Below are positions 42,576-51,517 of a DNA stretch of 64,000 bases, one piece after another. A program made the translations under genes and the position numbers. Numbering within the stretch: position 1 is the first letter of the stretch; every line of letters begins with the position of its first letter. The notes beneath the pieces are model-generated. The model made no database searches. It saw nothing but the letters and a program-made list of their open reading frames with translations, and was not told where the DNA came from. This DNA comes from an uncultured Photobacterium sp. (lineage in GTDB: Bacteria > Pseudomonadota > Gammaproteobacteria > Enterobacterales > Vibrionaceae), in NCBI RefSeq assembly GCF_947039875.1, contig NZ_CAMRAN010000006.1:1-64000 (forward strand). Reading direction: 5' to 3'.

Positions 42576-43655
42576 TTAGTTAGCGAGTGGTGGTATACCA
42601 TGCCATTGGTAGTGATTGTTTGGCTTTTTACTTACAATCCCTTGATCAAGCAGTTGATGAAAAATAGCATCAACCTCATCAGTGGTTAGTTTGAGTAACT
42701 TACTAACAGCACGCTTACTACAGTTAACTTGATTTTTTGTGAGTGCTTCGACAGCTTGTTCATAGGCTGTTTTAGGCGTTTCAGGCTCGATGGCTTCAAC
42801 AATAATCTCATCCTCATCCTCATTATTGATATCGGTAATGGATGTTGTTCCCACTGCCGATGGATCAAAATGGGTTAATAATGGTGCTTGATCTTGGGTG
42901 TTATAGCCATTAACTGATAATAATTGTTGACGCTTGAACTGGTAACGGAAACGATTTTCTTCACCAATTAAACCCACGAAAAAGGCAGCAAAGAAATCAA
43001 GTAATACCGACAAGAAAATAACTAATCCTAGTTGAGCCGCTTGATTGCTGACATTGAATGTTGTGGCTAGGCTATCAATCAATCCAAGCACTGAACCTTG
43101 GCTAACAATCGGTGTTTTATCTCGTTCAATGGCTATTTGTTGTTGTTGTTTGCGTAATGCTTCATTTTCTTTTTGAATACGGGTAACACCAGAAGCGATA
43201 CGTTCCATTTGGATATATTTTTCAGCGGCAACATTGTTAAGATCAATTTGTTTTTCAATGGCTTGAATTTGCATGTTAAATGCATTGATCTTACTTTGTT
43301 GCACATTGGCTTCACTGTGTGCTTTATTGGTGGCACTGTTTATTCCTCCCACCGAGCCACCGATAGAAATCGCGGCTAATACAGCATAAAAGGTAAACGC
43401 AGTGAAGGTGCCACTGTAGTTGCGTCGTGCTTTACGTTCTCCAACTTCGTACCATGCAAAAAATTTCCCCAACTCAAAAATGACAGCCAAGCCGCCAAAA
43501 AGAAACTTCATTAAGGGGTCGTCATCAATAGATAAAAACAACAACAGTGAAAACACGATTGAAGCAAGAATAGCGGCACCTGTGAAGCTATAAACACTCC
43601 ACATTGCGAAAATCCCTTTAGGGAAACGTACTGGTATATTTTGGTTGAAATACAT
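42576..43655 (-). CDS. Membrane protein with a coiled coil and a C-terminal winged-helix-like region
   Basis: A 359-residue protein of unknown family. Three hydrophobic segments lie in residues about 20-110, then a Gln/Lys/Glu-rich coiled coil (about 115-180, ending near ENEALRKQQQQIAIERDK), then another hydrophobic segment (about 207-230, LGLVIFLSVLLDFFAAFFVGLIG). The tail of about 125 residues is acidic (INNEDEDEIIVEAIEPE) and finishes with a region resembling a winged helix: VNCSKRAVSKLLKLTTDEVDAIFHQLLDQGIVSKK. It may link membrane state to DNA or be part of a conjugation-type system; both are guesses. It is monocistronic. Confidence 0.7.
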   Translation of the reverse strand: MYFNQNIPVRFPKGIFAMWSVYSFTGAAILASIVFSLLLFLSIDDDPLMKFLFGGLAVIFELGKFFAWYEVGERKARRNYSGTFTAFTFYAVLAAISIGGSVGGINSATNKAHSEANVQQSKINAFNMQIQAIEKQIDLNNVAAEKYIQMERIASGVTRIQKENEALRKQQQQIAIERDKTPIVSQGSVLGLIDSLATTFNVSNQAAQLGLVIFLSVLLDFFAAFFVGLIGEENRFRYQFKRQQLLSVNGYNTQDQAPLLTHFDPSAVGTTSITDINNEDEDEIIVEAIEPETPKTAYEQAVEALTKNQVNCSKRAVSKLLKLTTDEVDAIFHQLLDQGIVSKKPNNHYQWHGIPPLAN

Positions 43656-44045
43656 AAAAATATCTAAGTAAGGAGCATTTGTTCAGCTGGTCGCATTATA
43701 GCGGCAACACATAAAAGACCTCTAGGATACAGTAAAATGCTTGTTAACCCCTTATAAAATATGGCAGTTAAAAATTTGGTGGTGGTATTTTGCACGTTAT
43801 TTTGATTATTGTTTAGATAACAGTCTAAATATGTGAATTTCAATATTATTATTAATAATTTCTAACATATAAGTAATTATGGTGGTTAATTTAATTGCGT
43901 GTAATTAAGCTGATATATGGCGACATGTTTGATTTGAGCTTCAATTTGAATGTTTTTATGTGATGGTGTTATCTTGGTATAAATGAGAAAGTTTTGTTTT
44001 TTATGCCTACACTTAACGAATGCTTATTTTTATAAGGTGTAGATA
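43656..44045. other. Divergent promoter region with an operator-like repeat
   Basis: No gene is visible. TTTAGA, six bases, TCTAAA form a perfect interrupted palindrome at 43812-43829, a likely binding site for an unknown regulator. A hairpin covering the ribosome site of the next gene lies at 44007-44042. Confidence 0.4.
44007..44042 (+). promoter_or_regulatory. Hairpin covering the ribosome binding site of the gene at 44046
   Basis: CTACACTT pairs with AGGTGTAG (one G-T wobble) across a 20-base loop. The second arm contains the only good Shine-Dalgarno element before the ATG. Melting or binding of a factor would be needed for translation. Confidence 0.45.
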
Positions 44046-44294
44046 ATGTTTTTTGTCAGTCAACATCAACTCCTCAACCAACAACAAAATATTAATAATA
44101 TCGCTTTTTTTGAGCAAGAATTACCCAGTAAAATGTTACTGCATTCAACATTTATTTATGTGGAAGAAGGGTATTTTCAATGTGTGTGGGAAGCCGAAAA
44201 TACAGATATGTTATTACAATATATTCATACAACAGTCGGTGATGGATGCCAAATTGATTACTACAGTGTCGACCCTATTACGGCAATTTCGTAA
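44046..44294 (+). CDS. Hypothetical protein, 82 residues
   Basis: A small soluble protein starting MFFVSQHQLLNQQQNINN. Its second half, HSTFIYVEEGYFQCVWEAENTDMLLQYI, followed by DYYSVDPITAIS, resembles ferredoxin-like alpha/beta stress-response mini-domains (DUF4242 or ABM type), but the match is weak. AAGGTG lies seven bases before the ATG and is locked in a predicted hairpin. It is monocistronic. An overlapping longer frame in another register has no ribosome site and is discarded. Confidence 0.6.
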   Translation: MFFVSQHQLLNQQQNINNIAFFEQELPSKMLLHSTFIYVEEGYFQCVWEAENTDMLLQYIHTTVGDGCQIDYYSVDPITAIS

Positions 44295-44379
44295 TTTCTT
44301 GGCGGTATTGTTACTGTATTGTTTTATTGGTGTTTGAGTGATGATTGTTTTTTGTTTTTATTAATATTATCAGTGTCTT

Positions 44380-44401
44380 TTGTGTGATTAGGGTCACTTT
44401 T
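44380..44401. promoter_or_regulatory. CRP site upstream of ansB
   Basis: TGTGA-N6-TCACT centred at 44390.5 matches the CRP consensus well. It lies about 112 bases before the ansB start, fitting known CRP control of ansB in E. coli. Confidence 0.75.
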
Positions 44402-44501
44402 ATTATGCATAAATAGTGACACTTAGCGCAAAAAAATATTCTATTAATAATATTATTCATACCACAAATAAATATTAACAATCTAACTTATGGTGTGAGT
44501 G

Positions 44502-45563
44502 ATGAATAAAAATTCTGTTTGTATTGCTATGCTTGCTGCTGGTTTATGTGTGAGTTCGTTATCTGCTGCTGCCGATTTACCTAATATCAAAATTTTAGCA
44601 ACGGGTGGAACCATTGCCGGAGCAGGACAATCAGCAACTGAATCTGCTTATACGTCGGGTCAAGTTGGTATTGAATCATTAATTAAAGCTGTACCGTCAA
44701 TGACAAAAATAGCGGATGTCAGTGGCGAGCAGGTCGTAAATATTGGCTCGCAAGATATGAATGATCAAGTGTGGCTTACTTTATCTAAACGTATTAATGC
44801 ATTATTAGCGCAAGATGATGTTGATGGTGTTGTTGTTACTCATGGTACTGATACTATGGAAGAAACTGCTTATTTTCTTGATCTTACAATTAAAAGTGAT
44901 AAGCCCGTTGTGCTCGTTGGTGCTATGCGACCTTCAACTGCAGTGAGTGCCGATGGTCCTGCTAATTTATATAATGCTGTTGTAACAGCTGTTGATAAAG
45001 ACTCAAAAGGACGCGGCGTATTAGTCGCAATGAATGATACCGTGTTAGATGCGCGTGATGTAACAAAAACCAATACTACAGCGGTTGACACTTTCCGTTC
45101 ACCTAACTTTGGTTCATTAGGTTATATTCATAATAGTGATGTTATTTATCAACGTGCGCCAGAGCGTCATCATACAACAGCAACACATTTTGATGTATCG
45201 AAGCTAACCACCTTACCAAAAGTAGGCATTGTTTATAATTACTCCAATGCGTCAGCATTACCTGTAACTGCGTTAGTGAATGCTAAATTTGATGGTATTG
45301 TCAGTGCTGGTGTGGGTAACGGTAATATGTATAAAGCTATTTTTGATGAATTAGCGAAAGCAAGTAAAGAGGGGACAATGGTTGTGCGTAGTTCACGAGT
45401 ACCTACAGGTTCTACGACACTAGCCGCTGAAATTGATGATGCGAAATATGGTTTTGTTGCAGCTGGAACACTCAATCCACAAAAAGCACGTATTTTATTA
45501 ATGTTATCGCTAACACAAACAAAAAATTATAAAGATGTTCAAAAGATGTTTCAGTATTACTAA
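44502..45563 (+). CDS. ansB: Periplasmic type II L-asparaginase
   Basis: AnsB hydrolyses asparagine to aspartate and ammonia in the periplasm, feeding anaerobic fumarate respiration. The 353-residue precursor has a signal peptide cut near SAAA-DLP. Both catalytic signatures are intact: LATGGTIAGAG with the nucleophilic Thr and VVTHGTDTMEETAYFL with the second Thr, Asp and downstream Lys (VLVGAMRP). I use the ATG at 44502, one codon after an in-frame GTG. A CRP site lies upstream and a strong terminator follows. Confidence 0.96.
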   Translation: MNKNSVCIAMLAAGLCVSSLSAAADLPNIKILATGGTIAGAGQSATESAYTSGQVGIESLIKAVPSMTKIADVSGEQVVNIGSQDMNDQVWLTLSKRINALLAQDDVDGVVVTHGTDTMEETAYFLDLTIKSDKPVVLVGAMRPSTAVSADGPANLYNAVVTAVDKDSKGRGVLVAMNDTVLDARDVTKTNTTAVDTFRSPNFGSLGYIHNSDVIYQRAPERHHTTATHFDVSKLTTLPKVGIVYNYSNASALPVTALVNAKFDGIVSAGVGNGNMYKAIFDELAKASKEGTMVVRSSRVPTGSTTLAAEIDDAKYGFVAAGTLNPQKARILLMLSLTQTKNYKDVQKMFQYY

Positions 45564-45582
45564 ACACCATATTTAAAGAATA

Positions 45583-45620
45583 ACACAACAAGACATAATA
45601 TTAAGTCTTGTTGTGTTTTA
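45583..45620. terminator. Bidirectional terminator between ansB and the DsbA-like gene
   Basis: ACACAACAAGAC pairs perfectly with GTCTTGTTGTGT. T-rich sequence follows on the plus strand, and the genes converge. Confidence 0.9.
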
Positions 45621-45631
45621 TATTTTAGCTA

Positions 45632-46411
45632 TTATTTAGTGCTTGCTTGTAGATCACTGATTGCTTTTTCTAGAGCATCAGGATTGTAACCATTAATAAT
45701 AGTAATATTATCGGTAGTGATATTAGTTGTTGGCATAACAATTAATGCCGGTGTACCTTGGAAGCCTAACTTACTAAATAACTCAAAGTTATTCATAAAG
45801 GTATTATTTGCATCAAACTTAGACACATCAACCCCAACGCTTGTGGCGATAGTATTGATATCTTGTTTGGTTAATTTACCTTCATCTTTACCTGTTGCAA
45901 ATACGGCATTATGGTATTTAGCGTACGTTGCTCCACCTTTTTGTTGGTAGATCCAATTACCCATATCTGCAGCATATTTTGATGCTTCCCAACGTGATGC
46001 AAAGATAGGTGTTTCTTTAAAGATGAATTTTACATCTGGATTTTTTTCTTCTAATTGCTTGACGGTATCAGCAATCTTAGAACAGTACATGCATTGATAA
46101 TCAAAGAACTCAATGACATTTACTTTTGCGTCTTTTGGACCGATGAATGGGGTTGCTTTGTCATTTATAAGTTGATTAGCATTTGCAATCACGACTTTTT
46201 TAGCTTCAACTTGTTGAGCTTGCATCTGCTGTTGCTGCAATGTTTGAGATGCTTTTACTAATACATCGGGATGATTAATAATATATTGACTTGCAATTTG
46301 CTCAATTTGTGCTTTTTGTTGAACAGTAAAGTTGTCACTGTTATTTGCAGTTGTTTCATTACAACCGGTAAGTAATGCACCTAGCATAATAGGTAGAAGT
46401 AATTTTTTCAT
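45632..46411 (-). CDS. DsbA-family thiol-disulfide lipoprotein (Com1/ScsC-like)
   Basis: A 259-residue exported thiol oxidoreductase. The start at 46411 gives a short signal with lipobox LLTGC, so it is probably lipid anchored. An N-terminal helical, Gln-rich segment (about 25-80) may drive oligomerisation, as in ScsC and BcfH. The thioredoxin-fold domain follows, with active site FFDYQCMYCSKIA and the cis-Pro loop GTPALIV. Substrates are unknown; isomerase-type activity is likely from the extended N-terminus. The gene is divergent from aphA across a region with a 36-bp perfect palindrome. Confidence 0.87.
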   Translation of the reverse strand: MKKLLLPIMLGALLTGCNETTANNSDNFTVQQKAQIEQIASQYIINHPDVLVKASQTLQQQQMQAQQVEAKKVVIANANQLINDKATPFIGPKDAKVNVIEFFDYQCMYCSKIADTVKQLEEKNPDVKFIFKETPIFASRWEASKYAADMGNWIYQQKGGATYAKYHNAVFATGKDEGKLTKQDINTIATSVGVDVSKFDANNTFMNNFELFSKLGFQGTPALIVMPTTNITTDNITIINGYNPDALEKAISDLQASTK

Positions 46412-46592
46412 CGTATTATCAATCACTATAAATATTTATTGGTTAGAATATTAGTAAGAGTAATAATAGAATAAATTAGTTCAATCTTTTTCAGATAAAT
46501 GTTAATTTTTAATAATTTAAAGTCGTGATTGTTATTAAATTTAGTTAAATTTCATCAATGTTGTTATATGCTTTTTTTTGCGTTTACTTTTT

Positions 46593-46628
46593 ATGGAACT
46601 TATATTTCATATGAAATATAAGTTCCAT
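46593..46628. repeat. 36-bp perfect palindrome between the DsbA-like gene and aphA
   Basis: Eighteen bases starting ATGGAACTTATATTTCAT are followed directly by their exact reverse complement. There is no spacer, so it favours cruciform DNA or binding of a dimeric protein rather than an RNA hairpin terminator; no T-run follows on either strand. Confidence 0.9.
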
Positions 46629-46649
46629 AATGTGATAGCTATCACTTTA
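46628..46649. promoter_or_regulatory. CRP site upstream of aphA
   Basis: TGTGATAGCTATCACT (core 46631-46646) is a near-ideal, fully symmetric CRP site, centred about 69 bases before the aphA start and directly next to the 36-bp palindrome. Confidence 0.8.
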
Positions 46650-46706
46650 TATATAAGTATGAATCGTTAGATTATCTATTCAATTTCTTTGATTATTGAT
46701 TCTAAA

Positions 46707-47426
46707 ATGAAAAAGACATTTACTGCGATTACTATTTCTTCTTTACTTGCTTTGAGTCTTGTTTCTAGTTCTGTAATGGCTGAGCCAAAAGTACCTGCAA
46801 CTGAAACAGGATATAGCACTATTCAATTAACACAAATGGGCCAACCTAAAAGTGTTAAGTGGGTAACAGTGGATCAAATTGCTCAGCAATTAAAAGGCAA
46901 GCCACCAATGGCGGTAGGTTTTGATGTTGATGATACTGTATTATTTAGCTCTCCAGGTTTTTATCGTGGCAAACAAGTCTTTTCTCCAAACAGTTTTAGC
47001 TATTTAAAAGATCAAAAATTCTGGGATAAAATGAATTGTGAGTGGGAAAAGTTCAGTATGCCAAAACAAATTGGTCAAGAGCTAATTGATATGCACCAAA
47101 AGCGTGGTGATTCTATTTACTTTATTACTGGTCGCGATCCATCAAAATGTGAAATTACTACACAATATTTAAAAGATGTGTTTGGTATTAAGCATATGAA
47201 TAAAGTTATTTTTGCAGGCTCTAGTAAAACAACCAATACTAAAACACCTTATATAAAAGCTGAAAATATTAAAGTATATTACGGTGACTCTGATGGTGAT
47301 ATCACAGCCGCTCGTGATGCTGGTGCTGTGGGTATTCGTGTTATGCGCCCAGCTAACTCAACTAACCGTCCTATTGCTAAAAATGGTATCTATGGTGAAG
47401 AGGTTGTTGTTAACTCACAATACTAG
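46707..47426 (+). CDS. aphA: Class B acid phosphatase
   Basis: AphA is a periplasmic, Mg-dependent, non-specific acid phosphatase of the DDDD/HAD superfamily, able to release phosphate from nucleotides so that nucleosides can be imported. The ATG at 46707 gives a 239-residue precursor with a signal peptide cut near VMA-EP; an upstream in-frame TTG is less likely. Signatures are the nucleophile motif GFDVDDTVLFSSPGFYRG, ITGRDPSKCE and YYGDSDGDITAARDAG. A CRP site lies just upstream, which fits induction under carbon limitation. Confidence 0.95.
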   Translation: MKKTFTAITISSLLALSLVSSSVMAEPKVPATETGYSTIQLTQMGQPKSVKWVTVDQIAQQLKGKPPMAVGFDVDDTVLFSSPGFYRGKQVFSPNSFSYLKDQKFWDKMNCEWEKFSMPKQIGQELIDMHQKRGDSIYFITGRDPSKCEITTQYLKDVFGIKHMNKVIFAGSSKTTNTKTPYIKAENIKVYYGDSDGDITAARDAGAVGIRVMRPANSTNRPIAKNGIYGEEVVVNSQY

Positions 47427-47470
47427 TTGTTATTTATAAGTACAATATTGGGGTTTTATTTACATAATAA

Positions 47471-47505
47471 ATGCCTGATCTATTATCAATAGATCAGGCA
47501 TTTTT
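47471..47505. terminator. Terminator of aphA
   Basis: ATGCCTGATCTATT pairs perfectly with AATAGATCAGGCAT across three bases, followed by TTTTTAT. Confidence 0.92.
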
Positions 47506-47616
47506 ATATCCAGTCATTGGCTTAGGGCGTTGAGAGTTTGGGGTGATACTTATAAGCGTAGTGAGTGTGGTAGTATTGGTCGACATAAAACCAGCGTTAT
47601 AAAGAGGTAAATATCG

Positions 47617-48030
47617 ATGCTAGTGATTTCTAATGCTGTGAGTTTAGGGGATTGGGAGATTGAATTAACGGCGATACGTGCTCAAGGGGCGGGTGGACAA
47701 AACGTTAATAAAGTATCAAGTGCTATTCATTTACGGTTTGATATCAAGCGCTCATCTTTGCCTGAATTTTATAAAGAACGATTACTAAAATTATCAGACA
47801 ATCGGATAACTAAAGATGGTGTCATTGTCTTAAAAAGTCAACAACATCGTACTCAAGAAATGAACCGAGAAGAAGCCTTATTGCGTTTAAAACAGTTAAT
47901 TCAAAGTGTAATGACGGTTCAAAAAGCGCGCCGAGCAACAAAGCCAACTAAAGGCTCTCAAGTTCGAAGAATGGATAAGAAAAATCAACGGGGTCAGACT
48001 AAGCAATTGCGCGGCAAAGTACAAATGTAA
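47617..48030 (+). CDS. arfB: Alternative ribosome-rescue factor B
   Basis: ArfB (YaeJ) is a peptidyl-tRNA hydrolase that rescues ribosomes stalled on truncated mRNA. The 137-residue length and the catalytic GGQ motif (RAQGAGGQNVNKVSSAIHLRFD) are as expected, and the C-terminal tail is rich in Lys and Arg (RRMDKKNQRGQTKQLRGKVQM), which inserts into the empty mRNA channel. GAGG lies eight bases before the ATG. It could be co-transcribed with nothing obvious; the next gene begins 180 bases later. Confidence 0.95.
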   Translation: MLVISNAVSLGDWEIELTAIRAQGAGGQNVNKVSSAIHLRFDIKRSSLPEFYKERLLKLSDNRITKDGVIVLKSQQHRTQEMNREEALLRLKQLIQSVMTVQKARRATKPTKGSQVRRMDKKNQRGQTKQLRGKVQM

Positions 48031-48213
48031 ATAAGAAAGAATCGGTAAGGTTGTTGCTGTTCGTTTAATGAAATATTTAATGTGATATTGACTGCATTAT
48101 CATACGACTTTTTAGGCGTCATTGTCGCTATCTATTAAAATCGAATTCTATTCAAGGTCAGTAAGAGAAGAGCTTATTGATCAACACATGCGCTACTGAT
48201 TTGGTGAACAAGG

Positions 48214-48657
48214 ATGTTTGAAAAAAAGACGTTGCAACTATTACAATTATTTTATCGTGAAACTGAGCGCGTACGCTTACTTGATATTGATCAATTACCT
48301 GTATTGGGGGTTGAACAACAACCTGTGATGAACCTATGGTTAGAGACTAAGCGTAATTTTCAACGCGATGAAATTTATCAACAATATTGGATTAAGACTT
48401 GTAGTGCTGGCTATATCACTGAATTACGGTTACATGCTGATGGTACTTTAGATGAATATACGCTGTTTAATCGTCTACATACTCAAGGACGGTGGCAATT
48501 AGTTGATGGTGTTATCGAGATCGACATCATTAAAGGTGATAACTGCTATCGCTGTGCTGTATACGCCAATCGCTATATTAATATTCATTCCGCTATCGAA
48601 TATAAAAATGATCAACTTCATTCCTATTTAAAATTGGCGCAAACTCGTCCGATTTAG
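48214..48657 (+). CDS. Hypothetical protein, 147 residues
   Basis: A soluble protein without signal peptide. It starts MFEKKTLQLLQLFYRETERV and contains a strand-rich core (CSAGYITELRLHADGTLDEYTLFNRLHTQGRWQLVDGVIEIDI) that looks like a small beta barrel or lipocalin-like scaffold, plus a final sheet with YRCAVYANRYINIHSAIEY. AAGG abuts the ATG. It precedes the aspartoacylase gene by about 100 bases in the same direction, so co-transcription is possible. I do not recognise the family. Confidence 0.65.
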   Translation: MFEKKTLQLLQLFYRETERVRLLDIDQLPVLGVEQQPVMNLWLETKRNFQRDEIYQQYWIKTCSAGYITELRLHADGTLDEYTLFNRLHTQGRWQLVDGVIEIDIIKGDNCYRCAVYANRYINIHSAIEYKNDQLHSYLKLAQTRPI

Positions 48658-48753
48658 CGATATATAATCACTTTTTTGTCTAATAAATAGACTTCCCAAA
48701 GTGATTAAAGTCAGTACACTGAGACTTATCAGTGAATATATTAGGACACAAGG

Positions 48754-49641
48754 ATGAGTATAATAAAAAAGGTGGCGATTGTTGGTGGTACGCATGGCAA
48801 TGAATTTAGTGGTATTTACTTATTACGTAAATGGCAGCAATCAACAGCATTAATCCGTGATAGTTTTAGTGTTGAAACCGTATTTGCGAACCCTAAAGCG
48901 CACGATGATAATAAACGTTATATTGACCATGATTTAAATCGTCAATTTAATTTGGTCGACTTAGCCAATAATGATCTAGCAAGCTATGAACAGAGTCGCG
49001 CCAAAGCGATCAATCAACAGATTGGTCCTAAAGGTGATGCTCGCATTGATTTTATTATCGATTTACACAATACCACCAGTAATATGGGGCCTTCTTTAAT
49101 TCTACTGCAATCTGATAGCTTTAATCGTCAGATGGGGGCATACGTTAAAATGCAGATGCCTGATGCGGTGGTGGTATTTGAAGATCATACTCCCGTTGAA
49201 CAAAACCATTTCCTTAGTTCTATTGCACCACAGGGCGTTATTGTTGAAGTTGGGCCGCAGCCGCAATCTGTGATCCGTCAGGATATTCTTGATTGGATGG
49301 ATGAGATGGCAACCCATATTCTTGATTTCGTGCATTTACATAATACTGGTGAACTCTTATCGTTAATTCCAAGCTATGAAGCCTTCCGTTACCATGAAAC
49401 GGTATCATTGCCTGTAGATGAGCAAGGACAGCGTATCGGCATGGTACATCGCTTAGTGCAAGATAATGATTTTAAACCGCTAAGTAATGGTGATCCAATC
49501 TTTACTTTGTTTGATGGCACTGAAGTGAATTGGCAAGGTGATTACGAGGCTTATCCTCATTTTATCAATGAAGCCGCTTATTATGATAATAATCTAGCGA
49601 TGTCTTTGGCGAAGAAAATTGTGATGGAAACCCATGGTTAA
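48754..49641 (+). CDS. Aspartoacylase-family zinc carboxypeptidase-like enzyme
   Basis: A 295-residue M14-superfamily hydrolase. The zinc ligands are visible as VGGTHGNEFSG (His and Glu) and DLHNTTSNMG (third His), and the NPKAHDDNKRYIDHDLNRQF block matches the aspartoacylase/ACY2 substrate site, with EVGPQPQ near the catalytic Glu. It should split N-acetylaspartate or a related N-acyl amino acid. It is distinct from AstE, which is longer. AGGACACAAGG lies directly before the ATG. Confidence 0.9.
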   Translation: MSIIKKVAIVGGTHGNEFSGIYLLRKWQQSTALIRDSFSVETVFANPKAHDDNKRYIDHDLNRQFNLVDLANNDLASYEQSRAKAINQQIGPKGDARIDFIIDLHNTTSNMGPSLILLQSDSFNRQMGAYVKMQMPDAVVVFEDHTPVEQNHFLSSIAPQGVIVEVGPQPQSVIRQDILDWMDEMATHILDFVHLHNTGELLSLIPSYEAFRYHETVSLPVDEQGQRIGMVHRLVQDNDFKPLSNGDPIFTLFDGTEVNWQGDYEAYPHFINEAAYYDNNLAMSLAKKIVMETHG

Positions 49642-49674
49642 TTTGTTTGGGTGATAGCTAATTAGTACGTACGA

Positions 49675-49700
49675 TTACGCCTCAGGATACTGAGGCGTAA
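49675..49700. terminator. Hairpin between aspartoacylase and the iron ABC operon
   Basis: TTACGCCTCA pairs perfectly with TGAGGCGTAA across six bases. Neither side has a strong T-run, yet its place between convergent genes suggests a terminator. Confidence 0.6.
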
Positions 49701-49709
49701 TAAAATGGC

Positions 49710-50471
49710 TCACTGTGATCTATTTGATGATTTAACAACGACAATCGGCCGCTCATCGATAATGGCAACGTGTGAATCGACATCAAATACCGACCAAATT
49801 AAAGATGGTGTAATCGTCGTTATTGGATCGCCATAAGCAAACAATTTTCCTTGGTGCAACGCGGCCACTTTGGTTGAATATTGAATGGCCAAATTAAGGT
49901 CATGAATAACCATTAATACACAGGCTTGGCTTTCTTGACTGTATTTTCTCACAAAATCAAGAAGCTTCATTTGGTTATGCATATCAAGAGCAGAAGTTGG
50001 CTCATCAAGTATCAGTACTTTAGGTTGGTTAATAACAGCCTGTGCAAGCCCTACCATTTGGCTTTCACCGCCAGATAATTCAGTACAAACCTTATTGGCT
50101 AAATGTAAAATTCCCATTTGCTTTAATAGTTGTAAGCTTTTTTCGGCACTATCCACTTTAGCAAATAAAGAGTGTGATCCCATATTTAAGGTAGTGATCA
50201 GTAATTCAACTACCGTAATGGTGGCTGAAATACGATGATCTTGAGGTAAGTAGCCAATATTCTCTAATGTTAACGGCTTTCCATGCAGTAATATTTGATG
50301 TGAATGTTGACGTAGATTTTGGGTAATATGTCGCAGTAAGGTTGATTTACCAGCACCATTTTTACCGATAATCGCCACCATTTCGCCTAAGGCAATGGCG
50401 GGTAGGGATAAGTTATCTAAGATTACGTTATCGTCAAATGCGACTGAAATATCATTAATTGCAAGTGCCAT
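49710..50471 (-). CDS. ABC transporter ATPase, iron-siderophore type
   Basis: A 253-residue ATP-binding subunit of the FecE/BtuD group. Walker A is GKNGAGKSTLL, the signature is LSGGESQMVGLAQA, and Walker B is VLILDEPTSALD, with H-loop VIHDLNLA. It powers uptake by the permease encoded just upstream, whose stop codon overlaps this start. The whole operon lies behind a Fur box, so the cargo is probably ferric siderophore or haem. Substrate cannot be fixed from sequence. Confidence 0.93.
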   Translation of the reverse strand: MALAINDISVAFDDNVILDNLSLPAIALGEMVAIIGKNGAGKSTLLRHITQNLRQHSHQILLHGKPLTLENIGYLPQDHRISATITVVELLITTLNMGSHSLFAKVDSAEKSLQLLKQMGILHLANKVCTELSGGESQMVGLAQAVINQPKVLILDEPTSALDMHNQMKLLDFVRKYSQESQACVLMVIHDLNLAIQYSTKVAALHQGKLFAYGDPITTITPSLIWSVFDVDSHVAIIDERPIVVVKSSNRSQ

Positions 50472-51517
50472 TAAAAACGTCCCCCTTTTTTAATGATCAG
50501 ATAAATAAAGAAAGGAATACCGATGATCGACATCACGACGGTTAATGGCAAAATAATACCGGGCATAATGCTTTTACTGGCAATAGAAGCAAGCTCAAGC
50601 AATACGGCGCCAACAAGGAAGGAGGCGGGTAGGAAGTAACGTTGATCTTCACCTAATACCATACGGGCAATATGAGGAGCAACCAGCCCAACAAAACCAA
50701 CAGCTCCCACAAATGAAACCGCTAGCGATGTGATGACAGAGACTAATAATAGCGTTTTGATACGTAAGCGTTTAACGTTTACTCCCATTGCTTGAGCACG
50801 TTCATGACCAATTTTAAGGGTGGATAATTGCCAAGCATCTTTCATCATGATGACCAATACAATCGGTAATACGATCGCAAGTACGGTAATTTTGGCCCAA
50901 CTGCCGCGATCAAGTGATCCCATTTGCCAAAACACTAATGTTTGTAATTGGGTTTCACTGGCAACGTATTGCATCATGGTCAGTAAACTGTCGTAGGCAA
51001 ACATTAATGCAATACCAAATAGCATTACGCCTTCAATTGAAATTCGTTTTACTGATGAAATAGCGGCAATTAAAAAGGTGGTTAATAAGCACATAATAAA
51101 TGCCATTAACGCTATTTGATATTGTGGTGGAATGAAGGGAATCGCAATAGCGTTCGTGATCACTAATGATGCCCCAAACCCCGCTGCGGCTGAAACGCCA
51201 AAAGTATAGGGATCGGCAAGGGGGTTGTTCAATGTGGTTTGCATTTGTGCGCCAGCTAAGGCTAAAGCACCACCGATTAATGGTGCCATTAACGCCATGG
51301 GCATTCGAATATCCCAGACAATAATTTTACTGGCAATATCACTGGTTTGAGGATGGATCAATGCATGGATCACTTGAGCAAAACTTAGTCCTTGTGAGCC
51401 AATGAAAATATCAGCAATAACACAAATAATACTGAGTACAAAAAAAACAGCTAAGGCCACTTTTTTGTTACGGTTACGAATGTTATGTGCGTTTAACTCA
51501 AGTAGGATTGAGGTCAT
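50471..51517 (-). CDS. ABC transporter permease, FecCD family
   Basis: A 348-residue inner-membrane permease with about ten hydrophobic segments. The family hallmarks are GGALALAGAQMQTTLNNPLADPYTFGVSAAAGFGASL near the N-terminus and the ATPase-contact loop GFVGLVAPHIARMVLGEDQRYFLPAS. It forms a homodimer channel that receives cargo from the binding protein and passes it in when the ATPase cycles. It overlaps the neighbouring genes by one to four bases on both sides, showing translational coupling. Confidence 0.94.
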   Translation of the reverse strand: MTSILLELNAHNIRNRNKKVALAVFFVLSIICVIADIFIGSQGLSFAQVIHALIHPQTSDIASKIIVWDIRMPMALMAPLIGGALALAGAQMQTTLNNPLADPYTFGVSAAAGFGASLVITNAIAIPFIPPQYQIALMAFIMCLLTTFLIAAISSVKRISIEGVMLFGIALMFAYDSLLTMMQYVASETQLQTLVFWQMGSLDRGSWAKITVLAIVLPIVLVIMMKDAWQLSTLKIGHERAQAMGVNVKRLRIKTLLLVSVITSLAVSFVGAVGFVGLVAPHIARMVLGEDQRYFLPASFLVGAVLLELASIASKSIMPGIILPLTVVMSIIGIPFFIYLIIKKGGRF

